Of a stretch of DNA of 11,907 nucleotides, positions 1 to 9,170 are shown in pieces. Origin of the DNA: an uncultured Actinomyces sp. (GTDB taxonomy: Bacteria > Actinomycetota > Actinomycetes > Actinomycetales > Actinomycetaceae); NCBI GenBank assembly GCA_915063485.1, contig CAJZDJ010000064.1, forward strand, positions 1 to 11,907, in the 5' to 3' direction. The position numbers were made by a program, and so were the translations under genes. Under the pieces are notes generated by a model. That model was given only the letters and a program-made list of their open reading frames with translations. It was not told the origin of the DNA and made no database searches. Numbering within the stretch: position 1 is the stretch's first letter; each line of letters begins with the position of its first letter.

Positions 1-313
1 TGGCGCCGTCCATCTGAGCAGCACCGGTGATCATGTTCTTGATGTAGTCAGCGTGACCGGGGGCGTCCACGTGAGCGTAGTGACGCTTCTCGGTCTCGTA
101 CTCGATGTGCGCGATGTTAATGGTAATACCGCGCTGCTTCTCCTCAGGAGCCTTGTCGATGGAGTCGAAGGGGGACTCCTCGTTTAGGTCCGGGTACTTG
201 TCGTGCAGCACCTTGGAGATGGCGGCGGTCAGAGTGGTCTTACCGTGGTCAACGTGACCGATGGTACCGATGTTAACGTGCGGCTTCTTACGTTCGAACT
301 TGGCCTTTGCCAC
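1..313 (-). CDS. tuf: Elongation factor Tu, N-terminal part (runs off the left edge)
   Basis: EF-Tu is the cytoplasmic GTPase that carries aminoacyl-tRNA to the ribosomal A site. The 104 visible codons cover the first part of the G domain: the P-loop GHVDHGKT at about residues 19-26, RGITI (switch I), DAPGH (G3), and then the conserved [12 protein letters not shown] stretch, which continues beyond base 1. The start is GTG at 311-313. It is supported by a consensus AGGAGG (complement of 320-325) six bases upstream and by the typical actinobacterial beginning [20 protein letters not shown]. The gene is the last of the rpsL-rpsG-fusA-tuf series, 281 bases after fusA. That gap is long enough to hold its own promoter. 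No frameshift or odd residue is visible in this portion. Confidence 0.98.
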   Translation of the reverse strand, partial: MAKAKFERKKPHVNIGTIGHVDHGKTTLTAAISKVLHDKYPDLNEESPFDSIDKAPEEKQRGITINIAHIEYETEKRHYAHVDAPGHADYIKNMITGAAQMDGA

Positions 314-594
314 TTGTGTCCTCCTGGACTCGGGTAGATCTACGCATACGCGACATGCCAATGATACCGGCTTGTGGGCGCTTAGACCTACAGGAAATTA
401 TGAGTTGAATCTATCGGAATAGGGTGCCCGGCGCTAGTTGACATAATCTAGACGGTTTTAATGCCTAGTTATAACCTGTATAACTTGGCCTGTTGGGGGG
501 CCTACCGGGCGGTGGGGGCGGGGGCGACGACGTCGGACAGCGGATCAGCCTGTAGCTAACTGCCTGCCGTGGTCGCCCCTTTCCCTAGGAACAA
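314..594 (-). promoter_or_regulatory. fusA-tuf intergenic region / tuf leader
   Basis: This 281-base gap holds no convincing ORF. Reading toward tuf, it begins with a G/C-rich stretch (about 491-530). It then passes through an AT-rich segment (about 440-486) that contains a 19-bp inverted repeat, and ends in the tuf Shine-Dalgarno sequence. A 10-bp palindrome GTAGATCTAC lies at 334-343, just upstream of that site. The size and the AT-rich island suggest a tuf-specific promoter, which is common in actinobacteria. However, I could not find a -35/-10 pair of good quality; TAGATT near 444-449 is the best -10-like hexamer. There is no clear Rho-independent terminator after fusA, so read-through from fusA is also likely. 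Confidence 0.4.
467..485. repeat. Perfect inverted repeat AGTTATA-N5-TATAACT in the tuf leader
   Basis: Seven-base arms AGTTATA (467-473) and TATAACT (479-485) are separated by five bases. The arms are perfect, AT-rich and in an otherwise GC-rich gap. This could be a dimeric-repressor operator, or simply two overlapping -10-like elements (TATAAC on minus). A 7-bp AT-rich stem would make only a weak RNA hairpin, so a DNA-level role is the more likely reading. Confidence 0.45.
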
Positions 595-2721
<2,127 letters not shown>

Positions 2722-2816
2722 AGGTGGTGTCCTTCGGTTGTGTTTAAAAAGTAACTACCGCAGCGGCAACCAACACCAGCTTCACCAGGCTGGCCACCGC
2801 CGTCGGTATAGCTGTA

Positions 2817-3287
2817 CTACCAGCGGTAGTGAGCGAAGGCCTTGTTGGACTCGGCCATCTTGTGGACGTCTTCGCGACGCTTAACAGCGGCGCCTAGACC
2901 GTTGGAGGCGTCCAGAATCTCGTTCATGAGACGCTCGGTCATGGTGTTTTCGCGACGCTGGCGGGAGTAGTCAACCAACCAGCGCAGAGCCAGGGTGGTG
3001 GCGCGGCCGGGGCGAACCTCAACCGGAACCTGGTAGGTAGCACCACCGACACGACGGGAGCGAACCTCAAGGGTGGGACGGATGTTGTCCAGGGCGCGCT
3101 TGAGAACGCTTACCGGGTCCTGATCGGTCTTGGAGCGAACACCCTCAAGAGCACCGTAAACGATGCGCTCGGCGGTGGACTTCTTACCGTCCAGGAGTAC
3201 GCGGTTAACCAGCTGGGTTACAACCGGGGAGCCGTATACGGGGTCAACAACGATGGGGCGCTTAGGTGCGGGACCCTTACGAGGCAT
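2817..3287 (-). CDS. rpsG: 30S ribosomal protein S7
   Basis: S7 is the primary 16S-rRNA-binding protein that nucleates assembly of the 30S head and lies near the E-site tRNA. The 156-residue product is the normal length. It shows the family features: an MPRKG start, a basic N-terminus followed by DPVYGSPVV, the [16 protein letters not shown] segment, and a terminal AHYRW. Its ATG overlaps the rpsL stop by one base (TAATG), so translation is probably coupled. Because of this overlap there is no room for the long rpsL-rpsG spacer that carries the S7 autoregulatory site in E. coli. The stop codon lies inside a small perfect hairpin, ACTACC-N3-GGTAGT (2816-2830). Confidence 0.99.
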   Translation of the reverse strand: MPRKGPAPKRPIVVDPVYGSPVVTQLVNRVLLDGKKSTAERIVYGALEGVRSKTDQDPVSVLKRALDNIRPTLEVRSRRVGGATYQVPVEVRPGRATTLALRWLVDYSRQRRENTMTERLMNEILDASNGLGAAVKRREDVHKMAESNKAFAHYRW

Positions 3288-3661
3288 TACTTCTTCTCCT
3301 TCTTGGCACCGTACTTGGAACGAGCCTGGGCACGGCCCTTAACACCCTGGGTGTCTAGGGCGCCACGGACGATGTGGTAACGCACACCGGGGAGGTCCTT
3401 AACACGACCACCGCGCACTAGCACGATGGAGTGCTCCTGCAGGTTGTGGCCAACACCGGGGATGTAAGCGGTGACCTCAATACCAGAGGACAGACGCACA
3501 CGGGCGACCTTACGCAGAGCGGAGTTCGGCTTCTTCGGGGTGGTGGTGTACACACGGGTGCATACACCGCGTCGCTGCGGGCTGGCCTTCAGCGCGGGGG
3601 TCTTGGAAGACGAGCGCTTCGAGCTGCGGCCCTTGCGGACGAGCTGCTGAATAGTAGGCAC
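3287..3661 (-). CDS. rpsL: 30S ribosomal protein S12
   Basis: S12 sits at the decoding centre and influences accuracy and streptomycin binding. The 124-residue protein begins [12 protein letters not shown] and contains the conserved [17 protein letters not shown] and [13 protein letters not shown] segments. Lys43 and Lys88 (mycobacterial numbering) are both present, which is the streptomycin-sensitive wild-type state. Asp89, the residue methylthiolated by RimO in some bacteria, is also present. The start is GTG at 3659-3661 with GGAGA (complement of 3669-3673) seven bases upstream. It is the first gene of the str operon and follows a leader of about 380 nt after the pheA terminator. Confidence 0.99.
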   Translation of the reverse strand: MPTIQQLVRKGRSSKRSSSKTPALKASPQRRGVCTRVYTTTPKKPNSALRKVARVRLSSGIEVTAYIPGVGHNLQEHSIVLVRGGRVKDLPGVRYHIVRGALDTQGVKGRAQARSKYGAKKEKK

Positions 3662-4042
3662 TACTGATTCTCCATCTTAAGTGCTTGAATCTGACAAATT
3701 TTGCTATCCGCGCTGGTAATTGTTACGTCTTGACGACGCCGGACGCTGATCCCTCAGCCACTTGCTAGATGAAAACTAACTAGGCTTTGCGGCGCACGTT
3801 GCCACGAAGCTCTAGGCCGGCCCGCAGCAGTCAGCTTTAACGCTGAGCTTTAATCACTGCGTCCGGAACCGCGTGGCGCGGTCCGTCGGTTCCCGCCGTG
3901 GCAGACCCACGTGGCCAACAAACCCTGTTTGTACACAAGATTAAAACTGCTGGCTGGGAACGGAAGCGTCCGCCCATGCGGACACCGTCCATAAGTTTAC
4001 GGCCCCCACCCGGTTTTGACCAGAACGCTGGGGGCATAAAAC
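3662..4042 (-). promoter_or_regulatory. Upstream leader of the str operon, with several inverted repeats
   Basis: No supported gene lies between the terminator at 4043 and the rpsL start, so the str promoter should be here. Structures seen: GTCCGC-N4-GCGGAC (3968-3983); ACAAAC-N3-GTTTGT (3918-3932), flanked by the palindrome CCACGTGG (3907-3914); and two mutually exclusive hairpins at 3865-3893. The first hairpin pairs GGAACCG (3865-3871) with CGGTTCC (3887-3893). The second pairs ACCGCG (3868-3873) with CGCGGT (3877-3882). A short direct repeat AGCTTTAA lies at 3833-3840 and 3846-3853. On minus, -10-like hexamers such as TAATCT (near 3940) and TAAACT (near 3998) occur without a good -35, so I do not name a promoter. 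Confidence 0.4.
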
Positions 4043-4074
4043 ACTGTGGCGGTGGACTCAACCACCGCCACAGT
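4043..4074. terminator. Bidirectional Rho-independent terminator after pheA
   Basis: Perfect 13-bp arms ACTGTGGCGGTGG (4043-4055) and CCACCGCCACAGT (4062-4074) enclose a 6-base loop. On the plus strand TTTTATT follows. On the minus strand the stem is followed by GTTTTATG, so it can terminate in both directions. Its natural job is to end the DUF2520-panC-panD-lysS-pheA unit about 80 bases past the pheA stop, insulating the str operon. Confidence 0.93.
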
Positions 4075-4090
4075 TTTATTGTGCCGTGTT

Positions 4091-4154
4091 AATTTGGCTT
4101 CGCTTAAATTTGGCTTTACTTAAACCTCGCGCAGCTTAAGCCTTGTGCCGCTTA
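4091..4154 (-). repeat. Degenerate 16-bp tandem repeat (four units) starting at the pheA stop codon
   Basis: Four consecutive 16-base units read on plus: AATTTGGCTTCGCTTA (4091-4106), AATTTGGCTTTACTTA (4107-4122), AACCTCGCGCAGCTTA (4123-4138) and AGCCTTGTGCCGCTTA (4139-4154). The first two agree at 14 of 16 positions and the last two at 12 of 16. Every unit ends in CTTA, so on the pheA strand each begins TAAG, and the first of these TAAs is the pheA stop. Because 16 is not a multiple of three, the TAAs fall in all three reading frames. Confidence 0.75.
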
Positions 4155-5207
4155 AATTTCGCGCCGGCCAATGTCGGCCCGGCCCGCCAGCAAACCCTCA
4201 ACCCAGTTGCGGGCGCTGCGGAAGGCGTCGTCGGAAGTACCCACAGCTGGGACGTTAGCGACGCCGTCGATGCGCGGATACGAACCCATAAAACGCACCC
4301 ACGGCGAGTGGCGATGCAAGCCCACCAAAGCTGCCTGCACGCGCTCTTCAGATACGTGCCCCACGATGTCAATGGAGAACTCATAGTTACCCAGGCCATC
4401 GCCGCTGGGGCGCGATTCAATACGCGACAGGTCCACTCCGCGCACCGCGAACTGCTCCAGCATGGTTAGCAGCGCACCGGACTCGTTAACCGGCAGGGCC
4501 ACCTGAATGGTGGTTTTGTCGGCCCCGGTGGGCGCCGGCAGTGATCCGGGGCGTGAAACCAGCACAAAGCGGGTCACCGCGCCAGGGTTGTCGGCCACAT
4601 CCTGATACAGCGCCTGTAAGCCGTAGCTGCTCACCGACACCGCGTTACACAAGGCCGCGTCAAAACCGGCCTCGCCCTGGCTAAGCAGCTGGGCGGCGGC
4701 AGCGGTGGAGGTGGTGGGCACATGCACAGCGCCAGGGAAGGTGGACTCCACCCAGCCTCGGCACTGGGCCCAGGCGTGGGGGTGGGTGCCAATGCGACGC
4801 ACCTGTTCAGGGGTGGTACCCGGGCGCACGGCCAGCTGGAAGACCACACTTACGTGCATCTCCCCCACAATCACCAGTGGCTGGCCGTGGGCTAGCGCGT
4901 CCAGGGTGGCGTTGACGCCGCCCTCAATGGAGTTCTCAATGGGCACCACAGCCCGATCCGCCTGCCCGTTGCGCACTGCCGCGAGCGCCTGGGGGGCGCT
5001 GGTCATGGGCAGTAGCTCTGCGTCGGGGCTGGCGACCTGGCGTACGGCCTGTTCGGTGAAGGTACCGAAGGGCCCTAGGAAGGCGATCCGCAGCGGGGCG
5101 GCCGGGGCTTGCGGGGCGCCCGCTTGCGAGCGGGCGTCACCGTCAGCCTGCGATCGGCCGGTCTGCGGGGCAGCGGCGTCGGCGTTGGTTTGTGCTGGCA
5201 CGCTCAC
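4152..5207 (-). CDS. pheA: Prephenate dehydratase (monofunctional, with ACT domain)
   Basis: This enzyme converts prephenate to phenylpyruvate in phenylalanine synthesis. The 351-residue product has IAFLGPFGTFTEQA at about 41-54, the substrate-binding VVPIENSIEGGV (87-98) and the catalytic TRF motif (212-214). A C-terminal ACT domain follows, with GALL (244-247) and ESRP (264-267), the elements that bind phenylalanine for feedback control in this family. There is no chorismate mutase domain. The first 40 residues are an A/Q/G-rich extension of unknown use. The GTG start at 5205-5207 lies two bases after the lysS stop. No strong Shine-Dalgarno is visible, so translation is probably coupled to lysS; a start further inside is possible but has no better support. 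The stop TAA is the first unit of a 16-bp repeat. Confidence 0.95.
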   Translation of the reverse strand: MSVPAQTNADAAAPQTGRSQADGDARSQAGAPQAPAAPLRIAFLGPFGTFTEQAVRQVASPDAELLPMTSAPQALAAVRNGQADRAVVPIENSIEGGVNATLDALAHGQPLVIVGEMHVSVVFQLAVRPGTTPEQVRRIGTHPHAWAQCRGWVESTFPGAVHVPTTSTAAAAQLLSQGEAGFDAALCNAVSVSSYGLQALYQDVADNPGAVTRFVLVSRPGSLPAPTGADKTTIQVALPVNESGALLTMLEQFAVRGVDLSRIESRPSGDGLGNYEFSIDIVGHVSEERVQAALVGLHRHSPWVRFMGSYPRIDGVANVPAVGTSDDAFRSARNWVEGLLAGRADIGRREI

Positions 5208-5209
5208 AC

Positions 5210-6844
5210 TCAGACGCGCTTTACCAGCGGGAAGGTGATGGTTTCGCGAATGCCCTGGCCGGTTAGGGCCATGAGCAGACGGTCAATACCCATACCCATG
5301 CCACCGCAGGGCGGGAAGCCCTGTTCCATGGCTACCAGGAAGTCTTCGTCTAGCACCATGGCTTCGGGGTCACCGTTGGCGGCGGCTAGGGCCTGGGCTT
5401 CGAAACGCTGACGCTGCACTACCGGGTCTGCCAGCTCAGAGTAGGCGGTGGCAGCTTCGAAACCGCGAATGTACAGGTCCCACTTTTCGGTTAGGCCCGG
5501 ACGGGAGCGGTGGTAGCGGGTTAGCGGTGAGGTGTCCTCGGGGAAGTCGTAGACGAAGGTGGGACGCCATAGCTTGTTACCCACTAGTTCTTCGAAGATG
5601 TCTTCAACGATCTTGCCGTTTACGGCGTAGTCATCAACTTCCAGGCCCACCTTTTCGGCCAGCTTGATTAGCTCTTCGCGGGGGGTGTTGACGGTGATTT
5701 CTTCACCTAGGGCTTCAGAGACGGAGCCGTATAGGTCGATCTTGTCCCACTCGCCCGACAGGTCGTATTCGGTGCCGTCGGCCAGGGTGACGATCTCCTC
5801 GCCTTCGCTGAAACCAAAGGCGTCACGGGCGGCTTGCTGCACTAGGTTGCGGGTTAGCTCAGCCATGCCGTTGTAGTCGGAGTAGGCTTCGTAGGCTTCC
5901 AGCGAGGTGAATTCGGGGCTGTGGGAGGAGTCCACGCCCTCGTTGCGGAAGTTGCGGTTCATTTCGAACACGCGGTCTACGCCACCAACTACGGCGCGCT
6001 TTAGGTAGATCTCGGTAGCGATACGCAGGTAGAGATCCATGTCGAAGGCGTTCATGTGGGTTACGAACGGACGCGCCGCTGCCCCACCGTGAATTACCTG
6101 TAGGATCGGGGTTTCTAGCTCAATGTAGTCGCGCTTGTAGAAGTTTTCGCGGATTGAGCGGTTGACGGCGGCGCGGATACGCACCATGTCACGGGCGGCG
6201 GGTCGCATGATTAGGTCTAGTTCACGACGACGTACGCGCTGCTCTTCGGACAGGGTTACGGTTTGGCCTTCTTCGTTGGTCCAGGTCTTGGGCAGGGGGC
6301 GTAGGGCCTTGGAGGCGATACGCCAAGCCGGGACGAGCACGTCGTCGTCGCTGGCCTGAGCTACCTCTACACCTTCACGTAGCTGCGGGGCAGCAAATAC
6401 GCTCAGCTCACCGCGACGGGAGGAACCTACCTGGCCGTGTACGAATAGGTGGTCGCCTAGGTCGACGTCGGCCTTGAAGGCTGCCAGTGAGGAGTGGCCC
6501 TGGCTGGGCATGGCCTTAGCTGACAGCATGGCCTGCAGGGTTACCCCGGCGCCGTCTTGGAGGGTGACGAAGCACAGGCGCCCGGTGTTGCGCAGGAAGA
6601 TTACGCGTCCGGCCACACCCACAGTGGCTTGCGGGTCGTTTTCGTCAGCCATCTGGCCGGCTTCGAGTGCCCCGAAGCGCTCACGCACGGCGGCGATGGT
6701 GGTGGTTACCGGGACAGACACCGGGTAGGGGTCCCAGCCTTCTTCGCGCAGGCGCTCGCGCTTGGCGGCGCGCACGGCGAATTGTTCGTGTACGGGGGTT
6801 TCGGCTGCGCTCTTGGTTTCGCTTGCGCTGTTAGTTTCGCTCAC
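5210..6844 (-). CDS. lysS: Lysyl-tRNA synthetase, class II
   Basis: It attaches lysine to tRNA-Lys. The 544-residue product has an N-terminal OB-fold anticodon-binding domain (about 72-165, with GRVIFLRNTGRLCFVTLQDG). The class II catalytic core follows: motif 2 around RNFRNEG...HSPEFTSLEAY (298-318) and motif 3 GGMGMGIDRLLM (514-525), with RETITFPLV near the end. The FEAATAYSELADPVVQRQRFEAQ region replaces the FSELNDP form of E. coli, as I recall for actinobacterial enzymes. The first 17 residues are a low-complexity S/A/E/T tail. The start is GTG at 6842-6844, 33 bases after panD, with no clear Shine-Dalgarno. The stop is TGA, followed after two bases by pheA. Confidence 0.97.
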   Translation of the reverse strand: MSETNSASETKSAAETPVHEQFAVRAAKRERLREEGWDPYPVSVPVTTTIAAVRERFGALEAGQMADENDPQATVGVAGRVIFLRNTGRLCFVTLQDGAGVTLQAMLSAKAMPSQGHSSLAAFKADVDLGDHLFVHGQVGSSRRGELSVFAAPQLREGVEVAQASDDDVLVPAWRIASKALRPLPKTWTNEEGQTVTLSEEQRVRRRELDLIMRPAARDMVRIRAAVNRSIRENFYKRDYIELETPILQVIHGGAAARPFVTHMNAFDMDLYLRIATEIYLKRAVVGGVDRVFEMNRNFRNEGVDSSHSPEFTSLEAYEAYSDYNGMAELTRNLVQQAARDAFGFSEGEEIVTLADGTEYDLSGEWDKIDLYGSVSEALGEEITVNTPREELIKLAEKVGLEVDDYAVNGKIVEDIFEELVGNKLWRPTFVYDFPEDTSPLTRYHRSRPGLTEKWDLYIRGFEAATAYSELADPVVQRQRFEAQALAAANGDPEAMVLDEDFLVAMEQGFPPCGGMGMGIDRLLMALTGQGIRETITFPLVKRV

Positions 6845-6877
6845 GAGCGCTAGTTTAGCCGCCCGCCCCGGCCGCCT

Positions 6878-7318
6878 CTAACCCTGAGAGCGATAGTCGG
6901 CGAAGCTCACGCCGCTAGATTGCAAACCGGAGAAGTTGTCAGGAACCTGGCCGGGTTCGTTGCCGGTTTCAATGATCTTGTTGGCTTCATCCACGAACAC
7001 CACGTGGGGGGTGTACATGCTGGCGGTGACGTCATCCATCTGCCCGTAGGCTATCAGAATCACGACGTCGCCGGGGTTTACTAGGTGGGCTGCGGCGCCG
7101 TTGATTTTGATACCGCCGGCCCCGCGTTCACCGGGGATCACGTAGGTGGACAGACGGTTACCGTTGGTGCAGTCGCAAATATCTACCCGTTCACCGGGCA
7201 AAATATCGGCTGCTTCCAGCAGCGCCGCATCAACAGTGATAGAGCCAACATAGTTAAGGTCAGCTTGGGTGACGGTAGCCCGGTGGATTTTACCGGTCAT
7301 CATGGTGCGAGTCTTCAT
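6878..7318 (-). CDS. panD: Aspartate 1-decarboxylase proenzyme
   Basis: This pyruvoyl enzyme makes beta-alanine from aspartate for pantothenate. Counting from the ATG at 7316-7318 (146 residues), the self-cleavage site is Gly25-Ser26 in YVGSITVDA; Ser26 would become the pyruvoyl group. Other family residues present are [17 protein letters not shown], Arg55, Thr58 and Tyr59 (NGNRLSTY), and the [24 protein letters not shown] stretch. Cleavage would give a small beta and a larger alpha chain. A TTG two codons upstream (7324) is an alternative start: it sits closer to an AGG, but the ATG gives the family-like [14 protein letters not shown]-terminus. The C-terminal tail of about 25 residues (after KIIETGNE) is less conserved. 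It lies 12 bases after panC; the products act in one pathway. Confidence 0.95.
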   Translation of the reverse strand: MKTRTMMTGKIHRATVTQADLNYVGSITVDAALLEAADILPGERVDICDCTNGNRLSTYVIPGERGAGGIKINGAAAHLVNPGDVVILIAYGQMDDVTASMYTPHVVFVDEANKIIETGNEPGQVPDNFSGLQSSGVSFADYRSQG

Positions 7319-7330
7319 GGTCAAGTAAGC

Positions 7331-8245
7331 CTAGCGCAAAGTAATCAAAGTGTTATCAATTAATCGCGTAGAGCCTACCTTAGCGGCTAGCGCTAGCAGG
7401 GCCGACTCCCCCGCTACCGGCTGGTATTTTTGCGGGTCTAGCCCCAGGCCAGCACCGGCTAGATCCACGAAGGAGTCAGCTCCCACCACGGCCACGTAAT
7501 CAACTTCAACCCCGTCAGCATTGGCCAAATAAGCCAGGGCGGCCTCTCGCACCGCTGCGCCGTCGCCCCCGCTTTCAGCTGCGGCAATACCGGCCTTTAG
7601 AGCCTGAGATAGAGCCAGGGCCTGCTGACGCTGAGTGGGGGTGAGATAAGCATTACGTGAGCTCATGGCCAGGCCGTCGCTTTCGCGGCGAATATCAACC
7701 GGCTCAATGCTTAGCGGCACCGACAGGTCACGCACCATGGCGCGCACAATAGCTAGCTGCTGGGCGTCTTTGCGGCCAAATAGTGCCCAGGTGGGGTGGG
7801 TTAGGTGCATCAGGTTGAGGACCACCTGGCATACGCCGGCAAAGTGGGTGGGGCGGGTGGCGCCTTCAAGCACGGTGGCGATGGGGCCGGGGTTGATGGT
7901 TACCTGGGGCGCTCCCGAGGGGTAAATCACTTCTGGGGTGGGGGCGAAAACCACTAGCTGGCTTAGCTGCAGCTCATTTTCGGCTACAGTGCGTAGTTTT
8001 TCGACGTCGCCTTCTAGGTCACGCGGGTAGGCTTCCAGGTCCTCACCGGGGGCGAACTGTAGGGGGTTAACGAAAATCGTCACCACTACGGTGCCGCCGG
8101 CCCCTACCAGCGCGCCGGCGCGGCGCAGCAGGTCCAGGTGGCCTTCATGCAAGGCGCCCATGGTCATTACCACGGCGCGGTTGGGCTCATTTGCATCAAT
8201 AGCAGCGGCTAATTCTTCACGGGTGTGGGCCAGGCTTAGCAACAT
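7331..8245 (-). CDS. panC: Pantoate--beta-alanine ligase (pantothenate synthetase)
   Basis: It joins pantoate and beta-alanine, using ATP via a pantoyl-adenylate, to form pantothenate (vitamin B5, the coenzyme A precursor). The nucleotidyltransferase signatures are all present, numbered from the ATG at 8243-8245 (304 residues): TMGALHEGH (28-36, the HIGH-like motif), FVNPLQF (58-64), EGATRPTHFAGV (128-139), GRKDAQQ (157-163) and RESDGLAMSSRN (187-198, the KMSKS-like region). An upstream TTG at 8254 would add three residues; I prefer the ATG because it matches the usual short N-terminus. The ribosome binding site is weak in either case. It starts 10 bases after the preceding DUF2520 gene and is followed by panD, so the set looks cotranscribed and coupled. 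panB is not in this window. Confidence 0.96.
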   Translation of the reverse strand: MLLSLAHTREELAAAIDANEPNRAVVMTMGALHEGHLDLLRRAGALVGAGGTVVVTIFVNPLQFAPGEDLEAYPRDLEGDVEKLRTVAENELQLSQLVVFAPTPEVIYPSGAPQVTINPGPIATVLEGATRPTHFAGVCQVVLNLMHLTHPTWALFGRKDAQQLAIVRAMVRDLSVPLSIEPVDIRRESDGLAMSSRNAYLTPTQRQQALALSQALKAGIAAAESGGDGAAVREAALAYLANADGVEVDYVAVVGADSFVDLAGAGLGLDPQKYQPVAGESALLALAAKVGSTRLIDNTLITLR

Positions 8246-8255
8246 GATTACCAAG

Positions 8256-9164
8256 TTAGTCTGGGTCGATCACCTGGTATAGCTGCTGGGCCACTTCAGG
8301 GGTAATTTGGCTATTAATCTCACAGCGTTGGGTGGTTGCCCGGGCTAGGGCACGGTAGCTGGCAGGGATATCGCGGTCGCGCCCGTCAGGATGTTTAGCC
8401 TGCTCCAGGCTGTCTAAAGCGTTTAAGTGGCTACTTACAGTGCCGACGTCGCCGCGTGAGATAGGCCCGGTTAGGGCGCCTTCTCCTTCGCTTAGGGCCC
8501 GCTCCAGGGCAGCGTTTAGTAACGGGCGCAGTACGCTGGCGGCATCTTCAATACCAATAGTGTTCAGGGCGCGCATCGCCTGGGTGACCAGGGTGACTAG
8601 GTGGTTGGCGCTGTGGGCCAGGGCGGCGTGGTAGACGGGCCGGTCACTGTCAATCACGCTGAAGGGTTCGCCGCCTAGTTCCACCGCGAGCGCCTGCACG
8701 ATTGGTAGGAATGCGGGGGCGGCGGCCACCGCCATGGGGCAGCCGATTAGTCGCGGCAGGTCTAGGGATGTGCCCGAGAAGGTCATTACCGGGTGCAGGG
8801 CGGCGGTGATGGCCCCGGCTTGGGCGGCGGGAGTGAGTACTTCTAGGCCGTAACTGCCGGAGGTGTGTAGCACGATTTGTCCCATGCGCCAGCCTTGGCG
8901 GGAAGCGACGCCGCTGACCAGGCCTGCTAGGGCGTCGTCGGGAACTGCCAAAATAACTAGCTCTGCGCTGGCTACAATGTCGTCCACGCTGGCCAGGGGC
9001 ACGCCGGGAACCATCACTTGGGCGCGTTCGCGTGAGGCGGCGGAGACGGCGTGGATACCCACGATTTCGTGGCCTACCGCGCGTAGGGCGCTAGCTAGGG
9101 GCGAGCCCACTTTGCCGGCGCTGATAATTCCTATGCCAAGCCGTGAGGCACGCTGTTGATTCAC
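8256..9164 (-). CDS. Rossmann-like / DUF2520 protein upstream of panC
   Basis: Function is not established. The 302-residue product has an N-terminal NAD(P)-binding-like fold: beta strand LGIGIISAGKVGSPLASAL (9-27), then ELVILAVPDD (68-77) and IVLHTSGSYGLEVL (97-110). A helical C-terminal DUF2520-type domain follows, with DRPVYHAALAHSANHLVTL (174-192) and LTGPISRGDVGTVSSHL (231-247). The dinucleotide loop reads SAGKVG, with Ser in place of the first glycine of GxGxxG. I chose the GTG at 9162-9164 because TATAAT lies 6 bases upstream (leaderless start), the protein begins just before the Rossmann strand, and earlier starts would run into the terminator and the neighbouring gene. A homologue precedes panC in M. 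tuberculosis (Rv3603c, from memory). A redox role near ketopantoate/pantoate is inference only. Confidence 0.85.
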   Translation of the reverse strand: MNQQRASRLGIGIISAGKVGSPLASALRAVGHEIVGIHAVSAASRERAQVMVPGVPLASVDDIVASAELVILAVPDDALAGLVSGVASRQGWRMGQIVLHTSGSYGLEVLTPAAQAGAITAALHPVMTFSGTSLDLPRLIGCPMAVAAAPAFLPIVQALAVELGGEPFSVIDSDRPVYHAALAHSANHLVTLVTQAMRALNTIGIEDAASVLRPLLNAALERALSEGEGALTGPISRGDVGTVSSHLNALDSLEQAKHPDGRDRDIPASYRALARATTQRCEINSQITPEVAQQLYQVIDPD

Positions 9165-9170
9165 GCTGCA

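Noticed and set aside
438..443. Plus-strand TTGACA in the fusA-tuf gap
   Set aside because: No -10 hexamer occurs 16-18 bases downstream, and there is no plus-strand gene to serve.
2754..2830. 8-bp inverted repeat ACTACCGC / GCGGTAGT flanking the rpsG-fusA gap
   Set aside because: The arms are about 60 bases apart and one is already used by the tighter hairpin at the rpsG stop; probably chance.
3287..3661. Possible streptomycin-resistance allele of rpsL
   Set aside because: Lys43 and Lys88 are both wild type.
3837..4092. Open frames of 64-74 codons on both strands in the str leader
   Set aside because: They overlap each other and the terminator, lack a ribosome binding site and resemble nothing known; treated as non-coding.
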